The notes: generated by a model from the letters alone, not told the origin. Positions 33,095 through 43,618 are shown, counted from the stretch's first letter. The stretch is 64,000 nucleotides of DNA from Clostridium sp. LS (GCF_002760435.1 NZ_AUUU01000067.1:40510-104509), one strand, 5' to 3'. Translations and numbers: made by a program.

Positions 33095-33223
33095 CATGGT
33101 AACAATTTGGTAGAAAAAGTATTTTTAATTGCGGTATAATATTGTTATAAATAATTATAAGAAAAATTTCTAAAAATGAATTTAATTAGTATTCTTTATT
33201 TATACTGAGGGAGGTTGCTTGAG

Positions 33224-34453
33224 TTGAGAATATTACATACAGGTGATTGGCATCTAGGTAAGAATTTAGAAGGCATAAGCAGAATGGATGAGCAAGAAGA
33301 ATTCTTAAATGATTTTGTTAAAATTGTAGAAGAGAATAATATAGATTTAGTTATGATTGCAGGAGACGTTTATGATAATTCAAACCCTCCAGCAAGAGCT
33401 GAAAAAATGTTTTATGATACCTTAAAGAGATTATCAAAAGATGGGGAGAGGCTTACTTTAGTTATATCAGGAAATCATGATAATCCTGACAGATTAGTGG
33501 CAGCAGGACCTTTGGCTCGTGATCATGGAATTATTATGGTTGGAACTCCAAAGACTATAGTTTCTTGTGGAGAATATGGAAAGCATAAGGTCTTAGATTC
33601 AGGAGAAGGCTTCGTAGAAATTCAAATAAATAATGAAAAAGCTGTTATATTAACAGTACCTTATCCAAGTGAGAAAAGATTAAATGAGGTAATTTATAAT
33701 GGAATGGATGAGGAAGAAGAAAAAGTTAAATCATACAGCGATAGAATATTTTCTTTATTTAATTCACTAAAAAAGTATTATAGAGAAGACACGATTAATT
33801 TGGTAATATCTCATTTATTTGCCATGGGAAGTGAAGAAAGTGGCTCAGAAAGAAGCATTCAACTAGGGGGAACTTATATTGTTGACGGAAATTGCTTTCC
33901 AAAGGAGGCACAATATGTAGCCCTAGGACACGTACATAAACCACAAATAGTTCCAGGAACAGAAAGAAAAGCACGTTATTGTGGTTCACCAATTCATTAT
34001 AATAAAAAAGAAATTAGTTTTACTAAGAAATGTTTTATAATTGATGTTAAGGCAAAGGAAGACTGCAACATAGAAGAGGTTGAATTAAAAGTATATAAAC
34101 CTATTGAAATTTGGAAGTGTTCAAGCATTGAAGATGCTATCTTAAAGTGTGAGGAAAACAAAGAAAAAGATTGCTGGGTTTACCTCGAAATAAGTACTGA
34201 TAGATATATTAGAGAAGATGAAATAAAGCAAATGAAGGACTTGAAAAGGGATATCCTAGAAATAATGCCGAAGGTAAAGGGTATAGATGAAGATATTGAG
34301 TTAAATATAAGTGAAAAGTCCTTTGAAGAAATTTTTAAGGAATTTTATCTTAAGGAAAGAGGAACACCTCCAGAGAGCGAAGTTGTAGAATTACTTTTAT
34401 CAATTATAGATGAAGAAGGGGAAGAATATGAGACCAATCAAGTTGAGGATTAA
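33224..34453 (+). CDS. sbcD: Exonuclease subunit SbcD (Mre11 family)
   Basis: 409 residues from the TTG at 33224, which has GAGGGAGG at 33207-33214 at normal spacing; the TTG at 33215 touches that site. Phosphodiesterase motifs are complete: RILHTGDWHLGK, IAGDVYDN, ISGNHDNPDR, VISHLF and ALGHVHKPQ. SbcD is the Mn-dependent nuclease of the SbcCD complex, which opens hairpins and processes protein-blocked DNA ends. Its 3' end overlaps the start of sbcC by 26 bases, so the subunits are translationally coupled. A -10-like TATAAT lies at 33135-33140 without a matching -35. Confidence 0.95.
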   Translation: MRILHTGDWHLGKNLEGISRMDEQEEFLNDFVKIVEENNIDLVMIAGDVYDNSNPPARAEKMFYDTLKRLSKDGERLTLVISGNHDNPDRLVAAGPLARDHGIIMVGTPKTIVSCGEYGKHKVLDSGEGFVEIQINNEKAVILTVPYPSEKRLNEVIYNGMDEEEEKVKSYSDRIFSLFNSLKKYYREDTINLVISHLFAMGSEESGSERSIQLGGTYIVDGNCFPKEAQYVALGHVHKPQIVPGTERKARYCGSPIHYNKKEISFTKKCFIIDVKAKEDCNIEEVELKVYKPIEIWKCSSIEDAILKCEENKEKDCWVYLEISTDRYIREDEIKQMKDLKRDILEIMPKVKGIDEDIELNISEKSFEEIFKEFYLKERGTPPESEVVELLLSIIDEEGEEYETNQVED

Positions 34454-37400
34454 AGGACTAAATAGCTTTATAGATGAACAGACTATAGACTTTGATAAAT
34501 TAACAGATAGAGGTTTTTTTGGTATCTTCGGTCCAACAGGAAGTGGAAAATCAACTATATTGGATGGAATAACTTTAGCATTGTATGGAAATGTGGCTAG
34601 AAAAAGTTCTAACTATATAAATACTAATTGTGAAAGATTAAATGTTAATTTTGAATTCCAAATCTCAGGCACTGAAATCAGAAGATACACTATAGACAGA
34701 GAGTTTAGAAGAAAAAAAGATGGCGGAATAAGCTCTGGAAAATGTAAAATAGTTGATATAACAGATGTAAAGGAAGAGGTTTTAGCTGATGGAGTTAAGA
34801 CTATAAATAAAAAGGTTGAGGAAATATTAGGTCTTAACTTAGATGACTTTTCAAGAACTGTTGTACTGCCTCAAGGTAAGTTTAGTGAATTTTTAAAGCT
34901 TGAGGGAAAAGACAGAAGAGATATGCTTGAAAGATTATTTAATCTTCAACAGTTTGGGGATAATTTATCAAGAAAGCTTAATGCAAAGATAAGTAAAGAA
35001 AAAACTGATAATAGTGTGCTGCTTGGTCAGTTAAGTGGATATAGTGATGTAAGTGAAGAAAAATTAAAAGAAAAAGAAGAAGTGCTAGAAGCATTAAGAA
35101 GCAATTTAGATGCTTTAAAAAGTGAATTAGATGCTGCCCAAAAGAATTATAAAGAAAATGAGGAAATATGGAAGTTACAGCTTGATTTAGTAGAATATAA
35201 AAACAAAGAAAAGGAACTGAAAGAAAGAGAAGAAGAAATAAGAAATCATATAGAAAAAATAAATTTAGGGGAGGCTGGAGCAAAGGTCTTACCATATATA
35301 AATGCCTATGAGAATACCATAAAAGAGTTTAATGAAAATGAAACTGAATTAGAGAAACTAAAGTCAGCAATTGATAGAATAAAAGAAGAAAAGGAAAACA
35401 TAGAAAAGCTATGGAGCATGGCTAAAAATAATAAAGAAAACAAATTACCTCAGTTAATGTTACAAGAGCAAAAAGTAAAAGATGCAATGGAAGAGAAAAA
35501 ATTATTAGAACTCATTCAAATAAATATAGATAAATTAAAATCACAAATTGAAATAACTTCAAAAAAGTGTGAAGAAAGCCAAAGTGAACTTTTAAAAATA
35601 GATACAGAAATTAAAGCTAGAAATACCCAAATTAAAGAAGATGAAAAAGTTTATAATGAATTAAAAATTGATGAAGCTTTGAAAGAAAAAGTTCAAGAAG
35701 GAATAGTTTCAGAAGAAAAGCTGGTTAATTTAAGTTTAATCATTACTAGAGAAAAAGAAAAAAAGGCTTTTATTGAAAAAGAAAATGTTGAAACAATATC
35801 GCAAGGTAAGGCATTAAGAGAAATAGTAGATAAAGAAGTTAAAGAATTAGAAAATAAAGAAGGTCAATATGACTATTTGATAAAAAATCCACCAGGAGAT
35901 CAAAAAGACTTAGTTAACTTAAAGCAAATTATGGTTGAATGTGAGCAGAGATATAAAATTTTTAACAGGCTGATAAATGAAATAGATTCTTCTAAAAAAG
36001 AAATAGAAAAATTGAATTCTGAAATTAATAGTAAAAAAGATGAAGAAAAGAAGCACGAAGAAGAGTTAGAAAAGCTGAAGAATAGTGTGAAAGAAATTAT
36101 GAGAGAAAACTTGGCTCATACTCTTAGAGTTGAACTTATAGAGGGGGAGGAATGCCCAGTATGTGGTTCTACTCATCATGTTAAAGAAAATATAGCTTCA
36201 AGTATTGTAGATCTTAAGCCTATTGAAAATGAAATCAAAAATAAAGAGAATTTTATAAAAGTAATTAGTAGCAAAATAATTGAAAATGAAACTAAGGTAA
36301 AGAATTACAATGATAAAATAAAAAATAATGAAGAAGAAATACGCACCTTAGGTATCTCCAGTGAAGATAAGTCTTTAGAAAAACTGCAGGAGGAATTTCT
36401 TAATTTAGAAAAAGTTTTAGACACATATGCAAAAAATAAAGAGAATTTAGAAAAAGATATCAGTAAATTAAGAAATGAAGTCAGCATTAGAAATGGGGAA
36501 ATAAACGAACTGAGAGCTGTAGTAAGAACTAATCAAAGGCAGCTTGAAGAATTAGAAAAAAGCATTAATGATCATGGTGCAGAGTTTAATAATATAAAAA
36601 GCAGGGTGGATTTATTAAAAGCAGAAACTTTAGTAGAAAATTTCATCAAAAAAAATGATGAAATAAAACAAATTGAGAAGAAAAGAGAAGAGTTAGCTAA
36701 AGCAGTTAAATTAAATAGGGATTCAGTTGAAAAACTCGAAAAGCAAAAAGAACAATTAAGTAATGAACTTATTTTAGCGAAAGAAACTCTTACTAAAGAT
36801 AAAGCGGATTTACTAAGTAATGAAAAAAATAAAGAAGAAAAATTACAATCCATAAGAAATAAAGTTAATGATGAGGCAGACTTAAATATGCTTCTTGATG
36901 AAATTCAAAAGAATATACACATTATAAATGAAGAGTTTGAAAAACTTGAAAATAGCAAAAGTAAAATTGAAGTAGAATTTACTGAAAGTAATGAGAAACT
37001 TATATGTGCAATTAGTAAATATAAAGAATTAAGTAAAAGAAAAAATGAAGAAGAAGCACAATTGGAAGTTGCAATTGATAGTGAGGGCTTTAGATCTTTG
37101 CAGGATGTTAAGAATAATCTAATTGAAAAAGAAAAAATTAGTGAATATAAGGCAAGGGTGGAAGCTTACAAAGATAATGTATCAAAGGTTAAGGGTGCAA
37201 TTGAAAGTTTACAGAGTAAAATTAATGGTAAAGAAATAACAGAAGAGCAGTATATAGAAGTAAAATTACTGAGGGATCAAAAAGAAAAAGAAGTTAGTGA
37301 TGCTAATGAAACAAAAATTAAAATTGAGGAAGAGTTAAAAAATATAAAAACTAAACTGGAAGAGCAAAAAGATCTCTTGGAAAAGAAAGCGAAACTTGAA

Positions 37401-37916
37401 CATAAATTAGCTTTACTTAGTGATTTAGAAAAGTTATTTAAAGGAAAAAAATTCGTAGAATTTGTAGCTGTTAATAAATTAAAATATATTTCTATTGAGG
37501 CGTCTAAGAGATTAAAAGAAATAACTCATGGAAATTATGGTTTAGAAGTCGATGAAGATGGTAAATTTATAATTAGAGATTATAAAAATGGTGGAGCTAG
37601 AAGAGATGCAACAACCTTATCAGGAGGTGAAACCTTCCTAGCATCATTATCATTGGCTTTAGCGTTATCAGCTCAAATCCAATTAAAAGGAACAGCACCT
37701 TTAGAATTATTTTTCTTGGATGAAGGTTTTGGAACCCTAGATGATGAATTATTGGAAGTTGTTATGAATTCCTTGGAAAGAATTCATAATGAAAAAATGA
37801 AGGTGGGAATTATCAGTCATGTGGAAACTATAAAAAACAGAGTCCCAGTAAAGCTAATGATTACACCGGCAGAATGTGGTATGGGTGGAAGTAAAGTTAA
37901 AATTGAAAGAAATTAA
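34428..37916 (+). CDS. sbcC: Exonuclease subunit SbcC (Rad50 family ATPase)
   Basis: 1,162 residues from the ATG at 34428, preceded by AAGGGGAAG. Walker A is GPTGSGKST near residue 35. Two very long Lys/Glu-rich coiled-coil arms (about 180-570 and 590-1010) flank the zinc hook CPVC at about 576-579. The C-terminal ATPase half has the signature LSGGETFLASLSLALAL near 1068 and Walker B LFFLDEGFGTLDDE near 1096. With SbcD it forms the ATP-dependent nuclease for hairpins and DNA ends. Length and layout are normal. This completes the sbcDC operon. Confidence 0.95.
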   Translation: MRPIKLRIKGLNSFIDEQTIDFDKLTDRGFFGIFGPTGSGKSTILDGITLALYGNVARKSSNYINTNCERLNVNFEFQISGTEIRRYTIDREFRRKKDGGISSGKCKIVDITDVKEEVLADGVKTINKKVEEILGLNLDDFSRTVVLPQGKFSEFLKLEGKDRRDMLERLFNLQQFGDNLSRKLNAKISKEKTDNSVLLGQLSGYSDVSEEKLKEKEEVLEALRSNLDALKSELDAAQKNYKENEEIWKLQLDLVEYKNKEKELKEREEEIRNHIEKINLGEAGAKVLPYINAYENTIKEFNENETELEKLKSAIDRIKEEKENIEKLWSMAKNNKENKLPQLMLQEQKVKDAMEEKKLLELIQINIDKLKSQIEITSKKCEESQSELLKIDTEIKARNTQIKEDEKVYNELKIDEALKEKVQEGIVSEEKLVNLSLIITREKEKKAFIEKENVETISQGKALREIVDKEVKELENKEGQYDYLIKNPPGDQKDLVNLKQIMVECEQRYKIFNRLINEIDSSKKEIEKLNSEINSKKDEEKKHEEELEKLKNSVKEIMRENLAHTLRVELIEGEECPVCGSTHHVKENIASSIVDLKPIENEIKNKENFIKVISSKIIENETKVKNYNDKIKNNEEEIRTLGISSEDKSLEKLQEEFLNLEKVLDTYAKNKENLEKDISKLRNEVSIRNGEINELRAVVRTNQRQLEELEKSINDHGAEFNNIKSRVDLLKAETLVENFIKKNDEIKQIEKKREELAKAVKLNRDSVEKLEKQKEQLSNELILAKETLTKDKADLLSNEKNKEEKLQSIRNKVNDEADLNMLLDEIQKNIHIINEEFEKLENSKSKIEVEFTESNEKLICAISKYKELSKRKNEEEAQLEVAIDSEGFRSLQDVKNNLIEKEKISEYKARVEAYKDNVSKVKGAIESLQSKINGKEITEEQYIEVKLLRDQKEKEVSDANETKIKIEEELKNIKTKLEEQKDLLEKKAKLEHKLALLSDLEKLFKGKKFVEFVAVNKLKYISIEASKRLKEITHGNYGLEVDEDGKFIIRDYKNGGARRDATTLSGGETFLASLSLALALSAQIQLKGTAPLELFFLDEGFGTLDDELLEVVMNSLERIHNEKMKVGIISHVETIKNRVPVKLMITPAECGMGGSKVKIERN

Positions 37917-38169
37917 TAAAATTTTATAGGAATTTCATCCAAAATTATTATATAAAAAAGCATAAATGTTGTATTATGTGACAATTAATGAAAAAAGCTA
38001 TTTTTTGGTTTGTATATGTGCATAATATTATAATAAAATAAATATGCGGAAAATTTAATTCATTTAATATATATTTAAAACTAATCTATTATAATAATAT
38101 AAAACTGTTTTTTAATAGCGGTAAATATTGTATAATGGAAAAGAGAAAAACATGGAGAGGGGACTAAAA

Positions 38170-39897
38170 ATGAATTACAAAGAAAAGTATAACACTTGGA
38201 TTAATTCTGACATTATTAATGAGGAAACAAAAAATGAATTGAGAGCTATATCTGATGAAAAGGAAATTGAAGATAGATTTTATCAAGATTTAGACTTCGG
38301 AACTGGTGGTTTAAGGGGCGTAATAGGCGCTGGAAGTAATAGAATGAACATATACACTGTTGCAAAGGCTACACAAGGATTTGCAAACTATTTAAATGAA
38401 AACTTTAAAGATCCTTCTGTTGCAATAGCATATGATTCAAGAAATATGTCTAAAGAATTTGCAAAGGCAGCTGCGCTTAATTTATGCGCAAATAACATAA
38501 AAGTATATTTATATGAAAGCTTAAGACCAACACCAGTATTATCTTACACAGTTAGAGAATTAAAATGCAGTGGTGGTATAGTTGTTACTGCGTCTCACAA
38601 CCCTAAAATATACAATGGTTATAAAGTTTATGATGAATTTGGTGGGCAAGTAACAGATGAGAAAGCAAATATAATCATTGATAGAGTTAATGCTGTAGAT
38701 GATTTTTCAAAAATCAAAGATATGGATGAAAGCCTTGCTTTAGAAAAAGGTTTATTAATCTATATTGGAGAAGATGTAGATAAACTTTATTATGAAAAAG
38801 TTAAGGGATTAACAATAAGAACTGATTTAGTTAAAGAAAAAGCTAGTAATTTAAATGTTATATATACTCCAATACATGGTTCAGGAAATGTTCCAGTAAG
38901 AGCTGTATTAGAGCAATTAGGATATAGCAATGTTAAAGTGGTTAAGGAACAGGAAGCTCCAGATGGAAATTTCCCAACAGCATCTTACCCTAACCCAGAA
39001 AACCCAGATGTATTTGAATTGGCAATGAAAATGGCTGAAACAGAAAATCCTGATATAATCTTTGGAACAGACCCAGATTGTGATAGAATAGGTCTTGTTG
39101 TTAAAGACAGTGCTGGCGAATATAAAGTATTAACTGGTAACCAAACTGGTTTACTTTTAACTCATTATGTATTAAGCTCATTAAAGGAAACTAATAAGTT
39201 ACCTCAAAATGGTGTTGTAATTAAGACTATAGTTACAACTGAAGGTGCTAGAAGTATTGCTGAAGACTTTGATATTGAGCTTATGGATGTATTAACAGGA
39301 TTTAAATACATTGGTGAAAAAATAAGAGAATTCGAAGATGCAGGAAATAAGACTTATCTATTTGGATTCGAAGAAAGTTACGGATATCTTGCAGGAAACT
39401 TTGTTCGTGATAAAGATGCAGTAATTGCTTCCATGTTAGTGTGTGAAATGTGCCTTTACTATAAGGAACAAGGAAAGAGCCTTTATGATGCATTAATAGA
39501 ATTATATGAAAAGTATGGATACTTTAAAGAAACTTTAGTATCTTTAGAGTTAAAAGGAAAAGAAGGTCAAGAAAAAATTGCTAATTGCATAGAAGGATTA
39601 AGAAATGATCCAATAAGCAAAGTAGATACTGTTAAAATTGTTACAAGACTAGATTATAAGTTAAGTGTTGAAGAAAATACTGTAAATAATACTAAAACTA
39701 CTATTGACTTACCTAAGTCTAATGTATTAAAGTACATCTTAGAGGATGGTTCATATTTCGTAGTAAGACCATCAGGAACAGAGCCAAAGATGAAAATTTA
39801 TTTAGCAGTAAAGAGTAACAGTTTAGAAAATGCAGAAAAAGATATTGCATCATTCAAAGAAAAAGTAATGGAAATAATTAACGCAAAGCTAAACTAA
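38170..39897 (+). CDS. pgcA: Phosphoglucomutase/phosphomannomutase (alpha-D-phosphohexomutase)
   Basis: 575 residues from the ATG at 38170, preceded by GGAGAGGGG; in-frame codons upstream overlap a TATAAT at 38131-38136, probably the -10 of this gene. Family motifs are all present: GTGGLRGVIGAGSNRMN, the active serine loop VTASHNPKIYNGYK, the metal loop GTDPDCDRIG, the sugar-binding FGFEESYGYLAG and the phosphate-binding RPSGTEPK. Length and pattern match Bacillus PgcA, which interconverts glucose-6-phosphate and glucose-1-phosphate. It could feed UDP-glucose to the polysaccharide genes downstream. A hairpin terminator follows at 39964. Confidence 0.9.
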   Translation: MNYKEKYNTWINSDIINEETKNELRAISDEKEIEDRFYQDLDFGTGGLRGVIGAGSNRMNIYTVAKATQGFANYLNENFKDPSVAIAYDSRNMSKEFAKAAALNLCANNIKVYLYESLRPTPVLSYTVRELKCSGGIVVTASHNPKIYNGYKVYDEFGGQVTDEKANIIIDRVNAVDDFSKIKDMDESLALEKGLLIYIGEDVDKLYYEKVKGLTIRTDLVKEKASNLNVIYTPIHGSGNVPVRAVLEQLGYSNVKVVKEQEAPDGNFPTASYPNPENPDVFELAMKMAETENPDIIFGTDPDCDRIGLVVKDSAGEYKVLTGNQTGLLLTHYVLSSLKETNKLPQNGVVIKTIVTTEGARSIAEDFDIELMDVLTGFKYIGEKIREFEDAGNKTYLFGFEESYGYLAGNFVRDKDAVIASMLVCEMCLYYKEQGKSLYDALIELYEKYGYFKETLVSLELKGKEGQEKIANCIEGLRNDPISKVDTVKIVTRLDYKLSVEENTVNNTKTTIDLPKSNVLKYILEDGSYFVVRPSGTEPKMKIYLAVKSNSLENAEKDIASFKEKVMEIINAKLN

Positions 39898-39963
39898 ATT
39901 TCTAAGGTAAAACACACTAAATAACAAGTTTAAGATTAATTTGTTAGTTTTTGAGTGTATTGT

Positions 39964-39998
39964 AATTGCTATCATCTTTTAGGTGGTAGCAATTTTGC
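39964..39998 (+). terminator. Terminator of the phosphoglucomutase gene
   Basis: AATTGCTATCAT (39964-39975) pairs with GTGGTAGCAATT (39983-39994), two positions being G-U or equivalent, followed by TTTTGC. A second imperfect stem lies just before it (39911-39961), related in sequence to AAATAACAAG hairpins elsewhere in this window. Confidence 0.55.
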
Positions 39999-40000
39999 TA

Positions 40001-40201
40001 GTTAACAGTTAACAGTGAACAATTAACAGTTAAGGAACAAAGTCCTGCGGACTTTGAAATAATTGGTAGTTATTAAAGAAAGCTTAAGCTTCCTTAATTG
40101 ATTGTTTAGTGTTAAATGTTAACTATAAATTATAGTTAACTATAATTTATAAAGAAAATCTAATAAAAACTGTTAACTGTTACCTGCTAACTGTTAACTG
40201 C
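40001..40201. repeat. Palindromic intergenic element, GTTAACAGTTAAC family (copy 1)
   Basis: The left arm 40001-40034 is built of GTTAACAGTTAACAGTGAAC-like units ending in TTAAGG. A small hairpin follows (AAAGTCC TGC GGACTTT, 40040-40056). The complementary right arms lie at 40090-40130 (CCTTAATTG...GTTAACTATA) and 40171-40201 (CTGTTAACTG...CTAACTGTTAACTG). It fills most of the 320-base gap between the phosphoglucomutase and TPR genes and ends just before the TPR ribosome binding site. Related copies are at 61014, 61957 and, in part, 59777. Confidence 0.75.
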
Positions 40202-40217
40202 TTTCCAGGGGTGTAGT

Positions 40218-41318
40218 ATGAATAATTACAAGACAATGTATAAAGATAAACTAAGTAAATTATTATTTTTAGAAATTAATAAAGAAGGTTTTAAACGAAA
40301 TCTTAATATACCAAGTGATGTAGAATTTAAAAATGATGATTTATATATGCCTATAAGTGCTGAATATGTCGTAAGCAATGTAAATGATGAAATAAAGTTA
40401 AGTAATTTACCTATATATTATTTTGTTGAAGGTATGTTTATTACTTTTGGTGCAGATAAAAATGTAAGATATATTGATGATTATGGAATAATTCTTTCTT
40501 ATATTCCAGATGCAGAAGAGTGCGTAAAAAGTCTTATTGCAGATAGGATAAAGAAAGATAGATTAGAAGATGCTTATGTTTTACTAAAAGGATACTATAG
40601 ATATACAAAAGAAGAAGATATACTAGTAAAACTATTATCTGTAGGAGAAACAATAAGAGAAAAAGATTCAAGCTTTGCTGAATTAATGTTAGAGGATATT
40701 GATGAATGCAAAGAAAAATTTGAAAAATCACCAGAACCTTATCTCTACAATTCTTTAATACTTAAAGATAATGGTGATTATAAAGGTGCAGAAGTGGAAA
40801 TAAATGAATACATAAATAAAGGTGGAAAAAGAACACCTGAAATTGAACAAATAATAACCGATATTACTAATGTAAGTCATTTTGAAAAAGCTGTTGAATG
40901 TTTAAAGGATGAACCTAAAAAGGCAATTGATTTATTACTTCCATTAGGTGAAGAGTTTAAAGAAAATCCTTTAGTTTATTATTATTTAGGAGTTGCCTAT
41001 AGAAGAATTGAAAACTACAATAAAGCTATTTATTACTTAAGCAAGAGTCTTGAAATTGAATCTGGAAGTCTTGAGACAGTAAATGAGCTTGGAATGAACT
41101 ATGCATGTATTGGAGAGTATGAAGAGGCGATAAAATATTTTAGAAAAGCCTTTGAAGCATCTAAAGAAGTAGAGATTTGTACGAATATTGTAATGTGTTA
41201 TATTAACCTAGGGGATAAAGAGCAGGCAAAACTTCATCTAGATATTGCTAAAAAGCTGGCTCCAGAGGATGAAATTGTTATAGAAATAGATCAAATGCTA
41301 AATAGAGTTGATAAATAG
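40218..41318 (+). CDS. TPR-repeat protein heading the polysaccharide cluster
   Basis: 366 residues, no signal peptide or membrane helix. The N-terminal ~130 residues form an unrecognised domain rich in charged residues. From about 135 onward tetratricopeptide repeats are visible, the clearest being NPLVYYYLGVAYRRIENYNKAIYYLSKSLEIE and LETVNELGMNYACIGEYEEAIKYFRKAFE (about 245-320). TPRs mediate protein contacts. The gene is 8 bases before the WecG/TagA transferase, so it is part of that operon and may scaffold or regulate the synthesis machinery. Ribosome binding site GGGGTG. Confidence 0.75.
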   Translation: MNNYKTMYKDKLSKLLFLEINKEGFKRNLNIPSDVEFKNDDLYMPISAEYVVSNVNDEIKLSNLPIYYFVEGMFITFGADKNVRYIDDYGIILSYIPDAEECVKSLIADRIKKDRLEDAYVLLKGYYRYTKEEDILVKLLSVGETIREKDSSFAELMLEDIDECKEKFEKSPEPYLYNSLILKDNGDYKGAEVEINEYINKGGKRTPEIEQIITDITNVSHFEKAVECLKDEPKKAIDLLLPLGEEFKENPLVYYYLGVAYRRIENYNKAIYYLSKSLEIESGSLETVNELGMNYACIGEYEEAIKYFRKAFEASKEVEICTNIVMCYINLGDKEQAKLHLDIAKKLAPEDEIVIEIDQMLNRVDK

Positions 41319-41326
41319 GAGATAAC

Positions 41327-42040
41327 ATGTTTACTAAAATACTTGATTTTGAAATTTTTAATAAAGATAAAAGAGCATTAATGGATTATATAGATAATTT
41401 TGAAAAAGTAAATATAATATCTGGAAATCCAGAGGTTTTATTTAATGGACTAAATAATTCTATTCTTAAAGAAAATTTTAATAATAAGGATTCTATAATA
41501 ATACCAGATGGAGTTGGAACTGTTATTGCATCAAAACTTATAAAAAATCCTGTTAAAGAGAAAATTGCTGGAATAGATGTAGTTAGAGAAGTTTTAAATA
41601 AAGCAAATTTGGAGAGACGATCAATTTACTTATTAGGAGCAAGAGAAGAGGTTCTTAAAAAGTGTGTGGAAAACATAAAAATGGAATTTCCAAACTTAAA
41701 AGTGTCGGGATATCATAATGGTTTTTTTGATTTAAATAATTGTGATGATATAATTGAAGATATAAGTAAATGCAATCCATGGGCAATGTTTGTAGCAATG
41801 GGTTCTCCAAGACAGGAGATATTTATAGAAAAAATTATGTATAAGACAAAAACACACATATTCATGGGAGTTGGAGGAGTATTTGATATATTTGCTGGTG
41901 AGCTTAAGAGAGCACCAAAATGGATGATATCTATAGGACTTGAGTGGTTATATAGAGTCATAAAAGAACCCTTTAGAATAAAAAGACTAATTGCTATACC
42001 TAAATTTTTATTACTTGTATTAAGATATAGGAATAAATAA
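41327..42040 (+). CDS. WecG/TagA/CpsF-family glycosyltransferase (GT26)
   Basis: 237 residues, normal length. Diagnostic blocks: NIISGNPEVLF, IIPDGVGTVIASKL (the conserved PDG), IYLLGAREEVLKK, and WAMFVAMGSPRQEIFIEK followed by MGVGGVFDIFAGELKRAPKWM. The family adds N-acetylmannosamine or N-acetylmannosaminuronic acid to undecaprenyl-linked GlcNAc, the second step in wall teichoic acid or exopolysaccharide assembly. It is tightly packed between the TPR and MurJ-type genes. No initiating undecaprenyl-phosphate sugar transferase is in the window, so that step is encoded elsewhere. Confidence 0.9.
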   Translation: MFTKILDFEIFNKDKRALMDYIDNFEKVNIISGNPEVLFNGLNNSILKENFNNKDSIIIPDGVGTVIASKLIKNPVKEKIAGIDVVREVLNKANLERRSIYLLGAREEVLKKCVENIKMEFPNLKVSGYHNGFFDLNNCDDIIEDISKCNPWAMFVAMGSPRQEIFIEKIMYKTKTHIFMGVGGVFDIFAGELKRAPKWMISIGLEWLYRVIKEPFRIKRLIAIPKFLLLVLRYRNK

Positions 42041-42083
42041 TTTAGTATTATAAAATAACGCATGGAAATAAATAGGTGATAAA

Positions 42084-43610
42084 ATGAAACAGGGAAGTAG
42101 TTTAATAAAATCTACATTTATAATAATGATAGTATCATTGATAAGTAGATTTCTGGGATTTGTCCGTGATATGCTCATTGGAAAGAATTTTGGAGCAGGC
42201 GTTTATACGGATGCTTATAATATAGCTGTATCAGTACCAGAAACAATATTTACTTTAGTTGGACTTGCAATATCAACTGCCTTTTTGCCAACACTTAGTA
42301 AAATTAAAGCTAAAAATGGTAAAAATGAAATGTACGAGTTCGCAAATAATGTGATAAATATACTCTTTGCTGTATCGCTGATTATTTTCCTTATAACTAG
42401 TATTTTTTCAAAGGAAATAGTATATTTATTTGGACCTTCAGAAAAAACAGCATTAATTGCCATTGGTTTATTAAGAATTACTCTTTTAAACATATTATTT
42501 TTATCGGTTAATGCATGTTTTACAGCATTATTACAAGTAAATGAAGATTTTGTGATTCCATCCATATTGGGTTTGTTTTTTAATTTACCTATGATATTAT
42601 ATTTATTATTCTTTAAAAATTACGATATTTTAGGATTAACCATAGCAAATGTAATAGGAAATTTCTTTAGAGTAGCTGTTCAAGTACCATCACTAGTTAC
42701 TCATGGATATAAATATAAGTTTTTTATTAACTTAAAAGACGAAAGATTAAGAGCTATTGTAATATTAATAATTCCAGTAGTTATTGGAGCAGGAGCTAAT
42801 TCACTAAACATGGTAGTTGATAAATCTATTGCTTTTAACTTTCCATCTGGGTCAGTTTCAGCTTTGGATTATGCTCAAAAGCTGATAGTTTTTATTAATA
42901 CTATTATCACAACATCAATTACAAGCATTGTTTATCCTCTCATGGCGAATATGAGAAATAATGACGATAAAATCGGATTTATTAATATGTTAAAAAAATC
43001 AATTTTATTTTTGGCCATATTATTAATACCTATTACTATTGGAATTGCTATATTTAATGTGGATATAATAAGAATCGCTTATGCAAGAGGAGCATTTGAC
43101 GAGCATGCTGTTCAAATTACAAGCCCTGCATTATTTGGATATGCATTTGGAATATTTTTCACAGGAATAAGAGATGTATTAAACTCAACTTTATTTTCTA
43201 TGGGAAAAACTAAGGTTACTACCATAAATGGAGTTATAGGAGTTATAATTAATATAAGCTTTTGTTTAATTTTATCTAGATATATTGGAATAATGGGCAT
43301 AGCTTTGGCTTCAGTTATAGCTATGGCAGTAACTTCGATGCTTCTATTTAGAAGCATAATAAAACTAGAAAAAGGCTTTATTATAAAGGATATAATAGAT
43401 AAGGTAGGATTAATCACAATAAGTTCTTTAATTATGGGATTAATAATAATTATTATGGTAATGAATTTAAGAGATAGATTAAGCTCGATACCACTTGTTT
43501 TACTCGGAGGAACTGTTGGAGTTATAGTGTATTTTACTTTATGTCATATGTTTAGAATTGAAGAAATCATTGAAATAAAAAGTTTAATTTTAAAGAGAAT
43601 TAAAAGATAG
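42084..43610 (+). CDS. murJ: MurJ/MviN-type lipid flippase
   Basis: 508 residues with about 14 membrane helices. The N-terminus SLISRFLGFVRDMLIGKNFGAGVYTDAYNIA carries the family's R-x-x-G-F-x-R-D motif, and the middle has the conserved substrate-cavity arginines (FRVAVQ). MurJ proteins flip lipid-linked cell-wall precursors across the membrane. Within this cluster it may flip a lipid-linked polysaccharide unit, or be a housekeeping lipid II flippase. Ribosome binding site ATAGGTGATAAA; the next gene starts 8 bases after its stop. Confidence 0.85.
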   Translation: MKQGSSLIKSTFIIMIVSLISRFLGFVRDMLIGKNFGAGVYTDAYNIAVSVPETIFTLVGLAISTAFLPTLSKIKAKNGKNEMYEFANNVINILFAVSLIIFLITSIFSKEIVYLFGPSEKTALIAIGLLRITLLNILFLSVNACFTALLQVNEDFVIPSILGLFFNLPMILYLLFFKNYDILGLTIANVIGNFFRVAVQVPSLVTHGYKYKFFINLKDERLRAIVILIIPVVIGAGANSLNMVVDKSIAFNFPSGSVSALDYAQKLIVFINTIITTSITSIVYPLMANMRNNDDKIGFINMLKKSILFLAILLIPITIGIAIFNVDIIRIAYARGAFDEHAVQITSPALFGYAFGIFFTGIRDVLNSTLFSMGKTKVTTINGVIGVIINISFCLILSRYIGIMGIALASVIAMAVTSMLLFRSIIKLEKGFIIKDIIDKVGLITISSLIMGLIIIIMVMNLRDRLSSIPLVLLGGTVGVIVYFTLCHMFRIEEIIEIKSLILKRIKR

Positions 43611-43618
43611 GAGGGTAT

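Noticed and set aside
32793..33113. Alternative frame over the repeat lipoprotein
   Set aside because: It has no signal peptide or ribosome binding site. The frame with a lipobox is the real one, although its end may be shifted.
40001..40201. CRISPR-like repeats
   Set aside because: Units are too short and irregular, with no spacers of constant length. The structure is an inverted repeat, and no cas genes are present.
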